NCBI GenBank assembly: GCA_046292765.1
Contig: JBKBQA010000001.1
Span: 1-64,000, forward strand
Origin: PGZG01 sp046292765
GTDB lineage: Bacteria > Pseudomonadota > Gammaproteobacteria > Pseudomonadales > Alcanivoracaceae
DNA: 64,000 nucleotides
Reading direction: 5' to 3'
Part shown: piece after piece, positions 31,236 to 40,799 of the stretch
Layout of the letters: every line of letters starts with the position of its first letter
Position numbering within the stretch: the stretch's first letter is position 1
Notes under the pieces: model-generated
Seen by the model: only the letters and a program-made list of their open reading frames with translations
Database searches by the model: none
What the model was told of the DNA's origin: nothing
Position numbers and translations under genes: made by a program

Positions 31236-34127
31236 TCAGAGGGCTTTTTCGGCCGGAGGGACTTGCTTGTGGACGAGCGCGAGGAAATCTGGTTCAGGCA
31301 CCGGCCGGCTGATCAGGAAGCCCTGCACCGAGTCGCAACCCATGCCCTGCAACACGCTCATCTGGGCTTCTTCTTCCACCCCTTCGGCGACCACGCGCAT
31401 ATTCATGCTATGCGCCATGTCGATGATCGCCTGAGTGATGGCCGCGTCGTCCGGGCTGATGTGCAGCTCCTCGATAAAGGAGCGATCAATTTTCAGCGTA
31501 TCCACCGGGAAGCGCTTCAGGTAGCTCAATGATGAATAGCCGGTACCGAAGTCATCCAGTGACAGGCCGAGGCCGCGGGTACGCAGGGCGGTGAGGATCT
31601 CGATGTTCTTGTCGAGGTCTTCCATGATCAGACTTTCGGTCAGTTCCAGCTCCAGCAGCCGCGCTGGCAGACCGGTGATGTCCAGAATTCGGTCGACCAT
31701 CTCGACCACGTCGCCCTTGCGGAACTGGTGGGCAGACAGGTTGACGGAAATATGGATATCGAGGCCGCTCTGGTGCCACTGGGCAGCCTGACGGCAGGCG
31801 CGTTCCAGCACCCACTCGCTGATTGCCGAAATCAACCCGGTCTCTTCTGCCAGTGGGATGAAGTCTTTCGGAGGCAGTAGTCCCATGGTTGGATGCTGCC
31901 AACGCACCAGCGCTTCGGCGCCTTCGATCTGGCGTGTGGCCATATCGATCTTCGGCTGATAGAACACCACGAATTCGTTTTTGAAGATGGCCTTGCGCAG
32001 ACTGGTTTCCAGCGCCAGTTGCTCCACCGAGGCGGCGCGCATATCGCTGCGGAAGAACTGGTAGTTGTTGCCGCCCATGCGTTTGGCCTGATGCACGGCC
32101 AGATCGGCCTGATTGATCAGCGTCTGGGCTTCCTTGGCGTTGTCCGGGAACACGCTGATACCGATGCTGACGCCGAGCAGCAATTCGTGGCCGTTGATGT
32201 TGAACGGCTTGCGCATGGAATTGATGATTTCCTGACACAGCTCTTCGAGTTCACCACTGCTGCGGTAGTTGTCGATGACCAGATTGAACTCGTCGCCGCC
32301 GACGCGGGCAAAATTGTTCTGATCGATGCCAAGAGATAGCAGGCGCTCGGCGGTGGCGCGCAGCAGGCGGTCGCCGATCTCGTGGCCGAGGGAATCGTTG
32401 ATCGGCCGGAAGCGGTCAAGGTCGAAGCATACCAGCGCCACCCGCTCCCGATTCAAGCGCGCCAGGGCCAGTGACTTGTGCAGCTTCTCACGGAACATGG
32501 AACGGTTGGCGAGGCCGGTGAGGCGGTCATAGTTGGACAGGAACTGAACCTTCTCCTCGGCTTCCTTGCGGGCGGTGAGGTCGGTGAACATGCCAACGTA
32601 GTGCGTGATTTGGCCATCGTCATCGTAGACGGCGCTGAGCTGCATCCAGACGGGGTAACCCTCGCCGGTCTTGCGGCGTTCGGTGAGCTCACCCTCCCAG
32701 AACCCTTCTCGATGAACGGTGCGAGCCACGTCCAGATAGAGCGAGCCGTTACTGTCGCCAGCTGGTGACACTTCCTTCATGGTGCGGCCCTTTACCTCTT
32801 CCTCGGAGTAGCCGGAAATGCGGGTAAAGCAGTCGTTGACGGCGAGGAAGCGGAAGCCGATATCGAAGATCAGGATCGCTTCCGACGCGTTCTCAAACAC
32901 GGTGGCGGCGAGACGCAGCTGGTCTTCCGCCTGTTTGCCATCGGTGATGTCCCGACGGGTGCCGATCATGCGTACTGCGCGGCCCTCATTGTTCCACTCC
33001 ACCACCCGGCCTTCGTCCTCGATCCAGCGCCACTCGCCGTTGGCGTGACGGAGCCGGTAGACAGCGTGATAGCGAGGGGTGCGGCCCTTGAAGTGGCCGA
33101 CCATGGCGCGCTTTACCTTCGGCCAGTCGTCCGGGTGGGCGAGCTGTTCCAGATCGTTGAGGAAGCCGCTGAAGCGCTGCTTGTCGTAACCGAGCAGGCG
33201 ATCAAAGTTGGAGTGATACGTGTCGCTGGACTGCAGGTTCCAGTCCCACAGGCCGATGTTGGAGGCATCCAGGGCCAGCTGCAGACGCTGGCTGGTGGCG
33301 GACATGGAGCGATTGGCTTCTTCCAGTGCCCGGGTGCGCTCCAGCACCATGGTTTCAAGTCGGTCGTTGGCTTCTTGCAGATGCTGTTTGGCCTGCTTGC
33401 GCTCGAAAATTTCGCGGGTCAGTTTCTCGTTCAGGGATTCGGCATCACTGCGGGCGCGGTCAAGGTAATCGATCAGCGCCAGATTCTTGAACTGCAGGCG
33501 CAGGCTTTCCATCGCCGAGCCGTGCATGCCGGTGGCAGCGAGTAGCAGGAACAGCACAAAGATCAGCAGTAGCGCGGCCAGCATCATGGTGTTGTCGCCA
33601 CCGCTAAGCGCGATGTTAAGGGCGCCTGGGACCACAGCGCAGAGAAGGTAGGCGGCGACCGCCGGCAGATAGATCGCGTAGGTGGTCATGGCCACCACCA
33701 TCAGACCGATCAGCAGCGCCGCGAACACGGCCTGCGATGGCAGCAGCTCGGCAGCCATCAGCGTGCTGGCGGGATTGAAGGTCACCGCCGCGTAGCCGAA
33801 TACACCCCCGCTCAGCGCCACCAGAAACAGCGCGATCCAGCGCCAGCCGTCTGGCCGGCGCATGTCTGGAGCAAGATTGCGGAACAACTGGCTGGCGACC
33901 ATGCGCAGGAACACCATGCCGCCGACCATGGCGCCCCAGCCAATCAGGGAAAGTTGCGAATGGGGCTGCCAGTAGAGCCAGATCACCACCAGCGCGCAGG
34001 CCGGCTCGAGAATGTTCATGACCGGGAAGGCGCCAAAAAGCAGGCGGGTCTGCTCTGATAGCAGATTGCCTTGATTAACGCTGTTGTTGTTATTGTTCTT
34101 TGGCACCCGCGAAGATCCTCTGGTCAT
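31236..34127 (-). CDS. Membrane-bound PAS-GGDEF-EAL cyclic di-GMP protein
   Basis: 963 residues. N-terminal about 30-205 has some six membrane helices (a MASE-like sensor), then a coiled coil (about 225-285), PAS 1 (about 290-405, WDWNLQSSDTYHS), PAS 2 with PAC (about 410-525), GGDEF (about 530-690) and EAL (about 700-955). GGDEF is intact (RVGGDEFNLV) but the position of the RxxD inhibitory site reads GIDQ, so product inhibition is probably lost. EAL is also complete: EGAEALVRW, ELTESLIMED, DDFGTGYSSLSYLKRFP, EGVEEE. Either activity, or both, may be real. The gene is convergent with mgtE and divergent from uvrD. Confidence 0.9.
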   Translation of the reverse strand: MTRGSSRVPKNNNNNSVNQGNLLSEQTRLLFGAFPVMNILEPACALVVIWLYWQPHSQLSLIGWGAMVGGMVFLRMVASQLFRNLAPDMRRPDGWRWIALFLVALSGGVFGYAAVTFNPASTLMAAELLPSQAVFAALLIGLMVVAMTTYAIYLPAVAAYLLCAVVPGALNIALSGGDNTMMLAALLLIFVLFLLLAATGMHGSAMESLRLQFKNLALIDYLDRARSDAESLNEKLTREIFERKQAKQHLQEANDRLETMVLERTRALEEANRSMSATSQRLQLALDASNIGLWDWNLQSSDTYHSNFDRLLGYDKQRFSGFLNDLEQLAHPDDWPKVKRAMVGHFKGRTPRYHAVYRLRHANGEWRWIEDEGRVVEWNNEGRAVRMIGTRRDITDGKQAEDQLRLAATVFENASEAILIFDIGFRFLAVNDCFTRISGYSEEEVKGRTMKEVSPAGDSNGSLYLDVARTVHREGFWEGELTERRKTGEGYPVWMQLSAVYDDDGQITHYVGMFTDLTARKEAEEKVQFLSNYDRLTGLANRSMFREKLHKSLALARLNRERVALVCFDLDRFRPINDSLGHEIGDRLLRATAERLLSLGIDQNNFARVGGDEFNLVIDNYRSSGELEELCQEIINSMRKPFNINGHELLLGVSIGISVFPDNAKEAQTLINQADLAVHQAKRMGGNNYQFFRSDMRAASVEQLALETSLRKAIFKNEFVVFYQPKIDMATRQIEGAEALVRWQHPTMGLLPPKDFIPLAEETGLISAISEWVLERACRQAAQWHQSGLDIHISVNLSAHQFRKGDVVEMVDRILDITGLPARLLELELTESLIMEDLDKNIEILTALRTRGLGLSLDDFGTGYSSLSYLKRFPVDTLKIDRSFIEELHISPDDAAITQAIIDMAHSMNMRVVAEGVEEEAQMSVLQGMGCDSVQGFLISRPVPEPDFLALVHKQVPPAEKAL

Positions 34128-34304
34128 GCCAGCGACCGGTCATAAGGGGCCAAGACGGGAAGGCCCAACAATGCAGCCAGTTTAGCCATACCGCTGGTGG
34201 GGGGAAACTCATTTCCCGGCCGGATTGGCTGTTTTCACGCCACTTAAACAGGATTTTTCAAAGCCCGCTGCGCCCCGGCCGGAATCCGGTAGAATGCCCG
34301 CCCT

Positions 34305-36467
34305 ATGGATGACATCAGCGATCTTCTCGACGGCCTCAATGCCGCCCAGCGTGACGCCGTGGCGGCCGACGACCGTGCCCTGCTGGTTCTGGCTGGCGCC
34401 GGCTCCGGCAAGACCCGGGTACTGGTCCACCGCATTGCCTTTCTGGTCGCCACCGAACAGGTGACGCCGTTTGGTCTGCTGGCGGTGACCTTCACCAACA
34501 AAGCTGCCCACGAGATGCGCGGCCGCATCGAACAGCTGTTGAAAATGCCCGCCACCGGCATGTGGGTGGGCACCTTCCACGGCATTGCTCACCGTCTGCT
34601 ACGCGCGCACTGGCAGGAGGCCAAGCTCCCTGAGGCCTTCGAGATCCTTGATAGTGAAGACCAACTTCGCCTGGTGCGCCGGGTGATGAGGGAGCTGAAT
34701 CTGGATGAGCAGCGCTGGCCACCGCGTCAGGCGCAGTGGTTCATCAACGGGCAGAAGGATGAGGGCACCCGCGCGGCGCACATCGAGCATCACGGTGACC
34801 TGTTCCTGAAAACCATGCAGAAGCTCTATCTGGCCTACGAAGAAGCCTGTGCACGGGGCGGGCTGGTCGATTTCAATGAGCTGCTGTTACGGGCGCTGGA
34901 GCTGCTGCGGGACAACGACGACCTGCGCGGCCATTACCAGCGTCGTTTCCGGCATATTCTGGTGGACGAGTTTCAGGACACCAATGCCATCCAGTACGCC
35001 TGGTTGCGGCTGCTGTCGGCCGGTGGGGCTGGTATTACCATCGTTGGCGATGACGACCAGTCCATTTATGGCTGGCGCGGCGCCAAGATCGAGAATATCC
35101 GCCGGCTGGGACAGGATTTCCCCGGTCTGCGCACGGTGCGGCTGGAGCAAAACTACCGCTCCACCGGCACCATCTTGCAGGCCGCCAATGCGGTGATTGA
35201 CCACAACAGCGACCGCCTCGGCAAGGAGCTGTGGACCGAAATCGGCGAGGGCGACCTGATCCGTCTCTATGCCGGCTTCAACGAAGTGGACGAGGCCCGC
35301 TTTATCGCCAGTCGCATCCAGTCGCTGTTTAATCAGGGCAGCAACCGTCGTGAGATGGCCATTCTTTACCGTTCCAATGCCCAGTCGCGGGTGCTGGAAG
35401 AGGCGCTGCTGCAGGCAGGCATTGCCTATCGTATCTATGGCGGTCAGCGCTTCTTCGAGCGTGCCGAGATCAAGAATGCGCTGGCCTACCTGCGCCTGAT
35501 CAGCAGTCGTGATGCCGATGCCGCCTTCGAGCGGGTGGTCAACACCCCCACCCGCGGGATTGGCGCCAAGACCATCGAGCTGGTGCGTGATCGCGCCCGT
35601 GCCACCGGTACCTCGTTGTGGCGAGCGGCCAGCGATCTGATCAGCAGCGGCCAGCTGCCTGGTCGTGCGGCCACCACCCTCGGGGTGTTCCTTGATCTGG
35701 TCAATCGTCTGCAGGAGGACACCCGTGGCCTGTCGCTGCGCGAGCAGACCGAGCATGTCATCCATGCTTCCGGCCTGCTGGAGTTCCACCGCAGCGAGAA
35801 AGGAGACAAGGGCCAACAGCGAGTAGAAAACCTCGGTGAACTGGTCAGCGCCACCGGCGAGTTTGACGACGAAGAGGTGCCGGAGGGCGTCGATACCCTG
35901 ACAGCATTCCTTGATCACGCTGCACTGGAGGCGGGCGAAGGGCAGGCCGGTGAGCATGAAGATGCGGTGCAGATGATGACACTGCATTCCGCCAAGGGGC
36001 TGGAGTTTCCCATCGTCTTCATCGCCGGCATGGAGGAGGGCTTGTTTCCGCACCAGATGTCCGCCGATGAGCCGGGGCGGATGGAAGAAGAGCGTCGGCT
36101 CTGTTACGTCGGCATTACCCGCGCCATGCGCGAGCTCTATCTCACCTGGGCCGAATCACGACGCCTCTACGGTAGCGAAACCTACAATGCACCGTCCCGG
36201 TTTCTGCGCGAGATTCCGCCGGCGCTGGTGGAGGAAGTGCGAGCCCGCGGCAATTTCAGCCGTCCGGTGGCGCCGAGCAGCGCCAGTCCCGGCCGGAGCA
36301 CGGAAGAGGGCTATACCCTCGGCATGCGGGTTTTGCATCCGAAGTTCGGGGAGGGCACCATCATTCACTTTGAAGGACAGGGCCCCAACGCCCGACTGCA
36401 GATCAACTTTGATCGTGCCGGCAGCAAATGGTTGGTGAGTCAGTATGCTCGCCTGGAGGTGGTGTAG
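34305..36467 (+). CDS. uvrD: DNA helicase II (UvrD)
   Basis: 720 residues, the usual length. Superfamily 1A helicase motifs are present: Walker A AGAGSGKTRVL, motif II VDEFQDTN, motif III GDDDQSIYGWRGA, motif IV QNYRSTGTIL, motif V TLHSAKGLEFPIVFI and motif VI YVGITRA. A Tudor-like C-terminus (MRVLHPKFGEGTIIHFEGQG) is typical of UvrD and binds RNA polymerase. Works 3'-5' in nucleotide excision and mismatch repair. The 177-bp upstream region holds no recognisable LexA box. Confidence 0.97.
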   Translation: MDDISDLLDGLNAAQRDAVAADDRALLVLAGAGSGKTRVLVHRIAFLVATEQVTPFGLLAVTFTNKAAHEMRGRIEQLLKMPATGMWVGTFHGIAHRLLRAHWQEAKLPEAFEILDSEDQLRLVRRVMRELNLDEQRWPPRQAQWFINGQKDEGTRAAHIEHHGDLFLKTMQKLYLAYEEACARGGLVDFNELLLRALELLRDNDDLRGHYQRRFRHILVDEFQDTNAIQYAWLRLLSAGGAGITIVGDDDQSIYGWRGAKIENIRRLGQDFPGLRTVRLEQNYRSTGTILQAANAVIDHNSDRLGKELWTEIGEGDLIRLYAGFNEVDEARFIASRIQSLFNQGSNRREMAILYRSNAQSRVLEEALLQAGIAYRIYGGQRFFERAEIKNALAYLRLISSRDADAAFERVVNTPTRGIGAKTIELVRDRARATGTSLWRAASDLISSGQLPGRAATTLGVFLDLVNRLQEDTRGLSLREQTEHVIHASGLLEFHRSEKGDKGQQRVENLGELVSATGEFDDEEVPEGVDTLTAFLDHAALEAGEGQAGEHEDAVQMMTLHSAKGLEFPIVFIAGMEEGLFPHQMSADEPGRMEEERRLCYVGITRAMRELYLTWAESRRLYGSETYNAPSRFLREIPPALVEEVRARGNFSRPVAPSSASPGRSTEEGYTLGMRVLHPKFGEGTIIHFEGQGPNARLQINFDRAGSKWLVSQYARLEVV

Positions 36468-36574
36468 CTACGTTCTCCCGCATCGCTCACAGCAGGAGCG
36501 CATTCCACCGAGCAGCGGAATTGCGGTTCACCAAAAGAAGGTTTTGAAACCGATTACCAGACAGGAGTTTTGCC

Positions 36575-37687
36575 ATGGACCGCCGCAAGTTTCTTTCCAC
36601 TCTTGGCCTCGGCGCCGCCGCCGCTACCATCGCCGGTTGTGGCCAGACGGACTGCGGGCCAGAGGGCGCCACTGACGGACGACGCTACCGCTGGAAGCTG
36701 GTGACCACCTGGCCGAAGAATTACCCCGGCCTTGGCACCAGCCCCGAGCGCTTCGCCGATATCGTGCGGACCATGTCGAACGGGCGCATGGACATTCGGG
36801 TATTCGGTGCCAACGAACTGGTGCCGCCGTTCGAGGTGTTTGATGCCGTCTCCCGGGGCAGCGCCGAGATGGGCCATGGTGCCGCCTACTACTGGAAGGG
36901 CAAGCATGTGGCGGCGCCTTTCTTTACCACGGTGCCGTTCGGCTTTACGGCGCAGGAAATGAATGGCTGGTTGCACCACGGCGGCGGCCAGCAACTGTGG
37001 GATGAGCTCTACGCCGGCTTCAACCTGAAGCCGTTCGCCGCCGGTAACACCGGCACCCAGATGCCGGGCTGGTACAACAAGGAAATCAACTCTGTGCGGG
37101 ATCTTGCCGGCCTGAAAATCCGCATGCCCGGTCTGGGTGGTGAAGTGATAAAGCGGGCTGGCGCGGTGCCGGTGCAATTGCCCGGCGGCGAACTCTTCAC
37201 GGCGCTGGAAAGCGGGGTTATTGATGCTGCCGAGTGGGTCGGTCCGTATAACGATTTGACCTTTGGATTCCATCGCATCGCCAAATTCTACTACTACCCG
37301 GGCTGGCATGAGCCGGGTCCGACGCTGGAGTTGATCATCAACAAGCAGATGTGGGATGAGCTGCCGGAGGATCTGCAGGCGATCATTCGCGCCGCTGCCG
37401 CCTTTGCCAATCAGGACATGCTGGACGAGTACACCGCCCGTAACAATGCTGCGCTGGTGGAGCTACAGGAGCGCCACCAGGTGCAGTTGCGCCGCCTGCC
37501 GGATGACGTGCTGGCACGTCTGAAGGTGGAAAGCGATGCGGTGCTGGAAGAGTTGGTGGCGGGTAACGAATTTGCCGGCCGGGTGTATCAATCATTCCGG
37601 ACCTTTGAGCGTGGGGTGCGAAATTATGCCAATGTTGCCGAACTCGCTTACATGAATGCCCGGAAGGCGCTGGCGGGAGACGTATGA
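36575..37687 (+). CDS. dctP: TRAP transporter substrate-binding protein (DctP/TakP family)
   Basis: 370 residues. The N-terminus has a Tat-like motif, DRRKFLSTLG, followed by a hydrophobic stretch and a lipobox-like IAGC, so it is likely exported folded and lipid-anchored. The mature part is a DctP-type binding protein: WPKNYPGLGTSPERFADIV, ELVPPFEVFDAVSRGSAEMG, and NSVRDLAGLKIRMPGLGGE with the ligand-carboxylate-binding Arg; GVIDAAEWVGPYND follows. TakP relatives bind 2-oxo acids. Partner permease genes are on the opposite strand at 39417-41344. It overlaps the following lipoprotein gene by 4 bp. Confidence 0.88.
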   Translation: MDRRKFLSTLGLGAAAATIAGCGQTDCGPEGATDGRRYRWKLVTTWPKNYPGLGTSPERFADIVRTMSNGRMDIRVFGANELVPPFEVFDAVSRGSAEMGHGAAYYWKGKHVAAPFFTTVPFGFTAQEMNGWLHHGGGQQLWDELYAGFNLKPFAAGNTGTQMPGWYNKEINSVRDLAGLKIRMPGLGGEVIKRAGAVPVQLPGGELFTALESGVIDAAEWVGPYNDLTFGFHRIAKFYYYPGWHEPGPTLELIINKQMWDELPEDLQAIIRAAAAFANQDMLDEYTARNNAALVELQERHQVQLRRLPDDVLARLKVESDAVLEELVAGNEFAGRVYQSFRTFERGVRNYANVAELAYMNARKALAGDV

Positions 37688-38118
37688 TGAAATGGTTGTG
37701 GCTGGTGGTAGTGGCATTGGTGGTGGCGGGCTGCAGCAGCGAGCCGACACCGGCGGAGAAGGCTGCGCAAGACCCGCTCGCCGTTTGGCAGCCTGATCTT
37801 GACGCGCCCATTGCCGAGCTCGAGCTGCTGCTGGAAAGCCAGAGCCAGCAGCAAAATATCAATCGCGTTGCCGGTCAGCTTGCGGTGCTGAATGACGCCA
37901 GACTCTATCAACTGTACCTGCGCAAGCTGGGCGGACTGGAGGGTGAGTCACGCCAGGCTTTCGAGAAAGAACAGCGCGACTGGCTGGAAGAGCGCGACCG
38001 CATCAGCCGCGCCGCTGCCGAAGAGTTTCGCGGCGGCTCAATCTCCCCGTTTATTGCCAGTCAGGCGTTTATCGACGAAACGCGGGCGCGGTACGCCGCG
38101 CTAGAAGCACGACGTTGA
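37684..38118 (+). CDS. LprI/DUF1311-like lipoprotein
   Basis: 144 residues. Signal peptide ending in lipobox VVAGC (Cys near residue 17). The C-terminal half (about 85-144) matches the LprI-like fold: FEKEQRDWLEERDRISR, GGSISPFIASQAFIDETRARYAALE, the pattern of short periplasmic lysozyme-inhibitor-like proteins but without their usual Cys pairs. Translationally coupled to the TRAP binding protein by a 4-bp overlap (ATGA). Confidence 0.65.
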   Translation: MMKWLWLVVVALVVAGCSSEPTPAEKAAQDPLAVWQPDLDAPIAELELLLESQSQQQNINRVAGQLAVLNDARLYQLYLRKLGGLEGESRQAFEKEQRDWLEERDRISRAAAEEFRGGSISPFIASQAFIDETRARYAALEARR

Positions 38119-38142
38119 TGCCATTGCCGCTGCACAGTGTGG

Positions 38143-39009
38143 TTACGGTGCTGCCGGGGGCCACCAGAGGTTGCGATCGTCGAACGGGGTGTCTGCAGGC
38201 AGCAGCGGATTGTCGAGGCGAATTACCCGGCGTTTGAGCAGGCTGGCGCGACCGAAGGCGTTGGCGTTGGCCGGATGCTCACGGAACAGCTGATCAAAGC
38301 TGCCATCGGCCAGCGCGCGGCGCAGGCCTCGCTCAATGCGTTCTGCCAGTGCGGTGTTCTGTGGATGAACGAAAAAGTACTCGGCGCTGGGATAGTGGAT
38401 CAGCAGTCCTTCCTCCACCGCGAGACCCATGCCCGGTCGGGCCGCCAGTTCTTCCCAAGGCTCGTTGATGGCGCGCGGCAGATAATCGAAGCGACCCTGC
38501 TGCAGCATGCGGAACAAACTGTCGTAATCGGCGGCGGCTTCGACTGCGAGGCCATTGGCGCGCAGGATGTCGGTATCGGGCCAGTCATGGCCTTGTCCGG
38601 CACGCAGCTCGCGTAATTGGTCCAGGGTCTGCACGCGACGGAACCAGGGCTGATCTTCGGCGCGAATCAACAATAGCCGGTAGCCCATCAGGCCCTTCAA
38701 TAGCGGGATGCGAATGGCGCGGTTCTGCTGCTCGCGGCTGATGCTGGTCATGCTCCAGACCACATCAATATCACCGCCCTCGCTGAGGCGCTGCAGGGCG
38801 CGACTTTGTGACATCCGCTCTGCCGCTGGTTGTAACTCCCAGGGGCCATCCTCCGGCGTCTGCTCCAGCGCCAGTTGCAACATCGCCAGAAAATAATCAT
38901 TGCGCGGATCGGCGTCCGTCTCGCCCGGCAGATGACGGATCACGGTCTGCGCCGTCAGCGGCGCCGTGATCAGCATCATCAGCAACAGGGCGAGCAGGCG
39001 CATCAGCAA
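38143..39009 (-). CDS. Periplasmic solute-binding-like protein (family 3 type)
   Basis: 288 residues (a second ATG at 39003 may be the true start). Signal peptide LLALLLMMLITAPLTAQ. The mature part looks like a degenerate amino-acid-binding SBP_bac_3 protein: DYFLAMLQLALEQTPED, ALQRLSEGGDIDVVWSMTSI, GLMGYRLLLIRAEDQ and VQTLDQLRELRAGQGHDWPD. No permease or ATPase is adjacent, so it may be an orphan sensor-like or murein-related member rather than a transporter part. It overlaps the thioesterase gene by 7 bp and is thus in one operon with it. Confidence 0.75.
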   Translation of the reverse strand: MLMRLLALLLMMLITAPLTAQTVIRHLPGETDADPRNDYFLAMLQLALEQTPEDGPWELQPAAERMSQSRALQRLSEGGDIDVVWSMTSISREQQNRAIRIPLLKGLMGYRLLLIRAEDQPWFRRVQTLDQLRELRAGQGHDWPDTDILRANGLAVEAAADYDSLFRMLQQGRFDYLPRAINEPWEELAARPGMGLAVEEGLLIHYPSAEYFFVHPQNTALAERIERGLRRALADGSFDQLFREHPANANAFGRASLLKRRVIRLDNPLLPADTPFDDRNLWWPPAAP

Positions 39010-39413
39010 AGATCCTTCGGTACCGGACGGGTGCGGCCGGTTTCATCAATGGCGACAAAGGTGAACTGGCCTTCGGTGACTTTAGCGCGGTGATCATTGT
39101 GGTCCGTGATCCAGACCTCAACGCGGATCTTCATTGAGCTGCGGCCCACTTCGAGCAGCTCGGTGTGACAGCTGACCACGGAGCCGATCGGCACCGGACG
39201 CAGGAACGCCATGCCGTCGATGGCCACGGTGGCGACCCGGCCACGGGCGACCTTGCGGGCTGTAACGGCACCGGCGAGGTCCATTTGGGACACCAGCCAG
39301 CCGCCGAAGATGTCGCCATTGAAGTTGGCGTCGGCGGGCATGGCGATGGTTTGCAGGGCCAGCTCTCCGGCCGGCAGCGGGTCTTGATCGTCGTCAAACA
39401 TGGGCTTTTCCAT
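39003..39413 (-). CDS. yciA: YciA-family acyl-CoA thioesterase
   Basis: 136 residues. Hotdog fold: the family motif NFNGDIFGGWLVSQMDLAGA contains the catalytic Asp and Gly-rich helix start, followed by VAIDGMAFLRPVPIGSVVS and EVWITDHNDHRAKVTEGQFT. YciA enzymes hydrolyse many acyl-CoAs as hexamers in the cytoplasm. The gene lies directly after dctM (4 bp) and overlaps the downstream gene, so the four reverse-strand genes dctQ-dctM-yciA-SBP form an operon. Confidence 0.9.
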   Translation of the reverse strand: MEKPMFDDDQDPLPAGELALQTIAMPADANFNGDIFGGWLVSQMDLAGAVTARKVARGRVATVAIDGMAFLRPVPIGSVVSCHTELLEVGRSSMKIRVEVWITDHNDHRAKVTEGQFTFVAIDETGRTRPVPKDLC

Positions 39414-39416
39414 TGT

Positions 39417-40799
39417 CTATTGTCCGTACACTTGCCCGGGCAGCCAGGTGGCCAGTGCCGGCCACAGCGCCAGCACTCCCAGCATGAGCAGCTGAATGAG
39501 GATAAAAGGTATCACACCCTTGTAGATTTGAATGGTGGCAACGTGTTCCGGCGCCACACCGCGCAGATAAAACAGCGCAAAGCCGAACGGCGGGGTCAGG
39601 AACGAGGTTTGCAGATTCACCGCGATCATCACCCCGAGCCACACCGGGTCGACGCCCATGGCAAGCAGCACAGGGGCGACAATCGGCACCACCACGAAGG
39701 TGATCTCGATGAAGTCGAGAATAAAGCCGAGCAGGAAAATAAGCACCATCACCATCAGCACGGCGCCGAAGGTGCCGCCGGGAATGGCATCGAACAGCTG
39801 ATGTACTGCGTCATCACCGCCGAAGCCGCGAAACACCAGCGAGAAGATCGAGGCACCGATCAGAATCATGAAGACCATGCCGGTGACCCGCGCCGTGGCT
39901 CGCATCACCTCCTGCAGCGTGGTCAGGGTAAGCTGGCGGCGGATCAGCGCCAGCACCAGCGCACCAAAGGCACCGACCCCGGCGGCTTCGGTGGGGGTGG
40001 CCTTGCCGGTGAGGATCGAGCCCAGCACCAGAAAAATCAGTGCCAGCGGTGGCAACAGGCCTGTCACCAGTTGCAGCAGCAGCGGGCCGTGATTGTCAGC
40101 GAGGGCTTGGCGGTCTACCGCCGGCGCATCGCCCGGTCGGATTATCGCGTGGGCAAGCAAATAGCCGATATACAGTACCACCAGAATCAGGCCCGGAATC
40201 AGCGCGCCCACGAACAGGTCGCCCACGGACACCGTGGTGGTGGACCAGAGTCCCATTTTCAGCTGTGCCTGCTGGTACGAGGACGACAGCACATCGCCCA
40301 GCAGCACCAGTGCGATAGAGGGCGGGATGATCTGGCCCAGCGTGCCGGTGGAGCAAATCAGGCCAGACGCCAGCTCCGGCTTGTAGCCCAGCCGCAACAT
40401 GGTGGGCAACGCCAGCAGTCCCATGGTGACCACGGTGGCGCCGACGATGCCGGTGCTGGCCGCAAGCAGGGCACCCACCACAATAATGGCAATGCCAAGG
40501 CCGCCGGGCAGGGGGCCCATCAGTCGCGCCATGGTGGTCAGCAGGTTCTCGGCAATGCGGGATTTTTCCAGCATCACCCCCATGAACACGAACAGCGGTA
40601 CGGCAATCAGGGTCTGGTTGCCGATGATGCCGAACAGGCGGTTGGGAATGAAGGTCAGATCACGGCCGTCGAACGTGCCGGTGGCCATGCCGAGCAGGGC
40701 AAAGATCAGGGCCACACCGGCAAGGGTAAATGCCACCGGGTAGCCGGCCATCAATGCGGCGCAGACCACCGCGAACATCAGCAGCGGAATCAGCTCCAT
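39417..40799 (-). CDS. dctM: TRAP transporter large permease
   Basis: 460 residues with about 12 hydrophobic helices. Typical DctM segments: FVFMGVMLEKSRIAENLL, GGLGIAIIVVGALLAASTGI, LICSTGTLGQIIPPSIALVL and GVDPVWLGVMIAVNLQTSFL then PPFGFALFYLRG. It moves the substrate with Na+ using an elevator mechanism. Overlaps dctQ by 10 bp. Confidence 0.95.
   Translation of the reverse strand: MELIPLLMFAVVCAALMAGYPVAFTLAGVALIFALLGMATGTFDGRDLTFIPNRLFGIIGNQTLIAVPLFVFMGVMLEKSRIAENLLTTMARLMGPLPGGLGIAIIVVGALLAASTGIVGATVVTMGLLALPTMLRLGYKPELASGLICSTGTLGQIIPPSIALVLLGDVLSSSYQQAQLKMGLWSTTTVSVGDLFVGALIPGLILVVLYIGYLLAHAIIRPGDAPAVDRQALADNHGPLLLQLVTGLLPPLALIFLVLGSILTGKATPTEAAGVGAFGALVLALIRRQLTLTTLQEVMRATARVTGMVFMILIGASIFSLVFRGFGGDDAVHQLFDAIPGGTFGAVLMVMVLIFLLGFILDFIEITFVVVPIVAPVLLAMGVDPVWLGVMIAVNLQTSFLTPPFGFALFYLRGVAPEHVATIQIYKGVIPFILIQLLMLGVLALWPALATWLPGQVYGQ

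Noticed and set aside
34209..34260. Possible LexA box upstream of uvrD (CTGT ... ACAG)
   Set aside because: The two half-sites (CTGTTTTC and TAAACAG) are 15 bp apart instead of 8.
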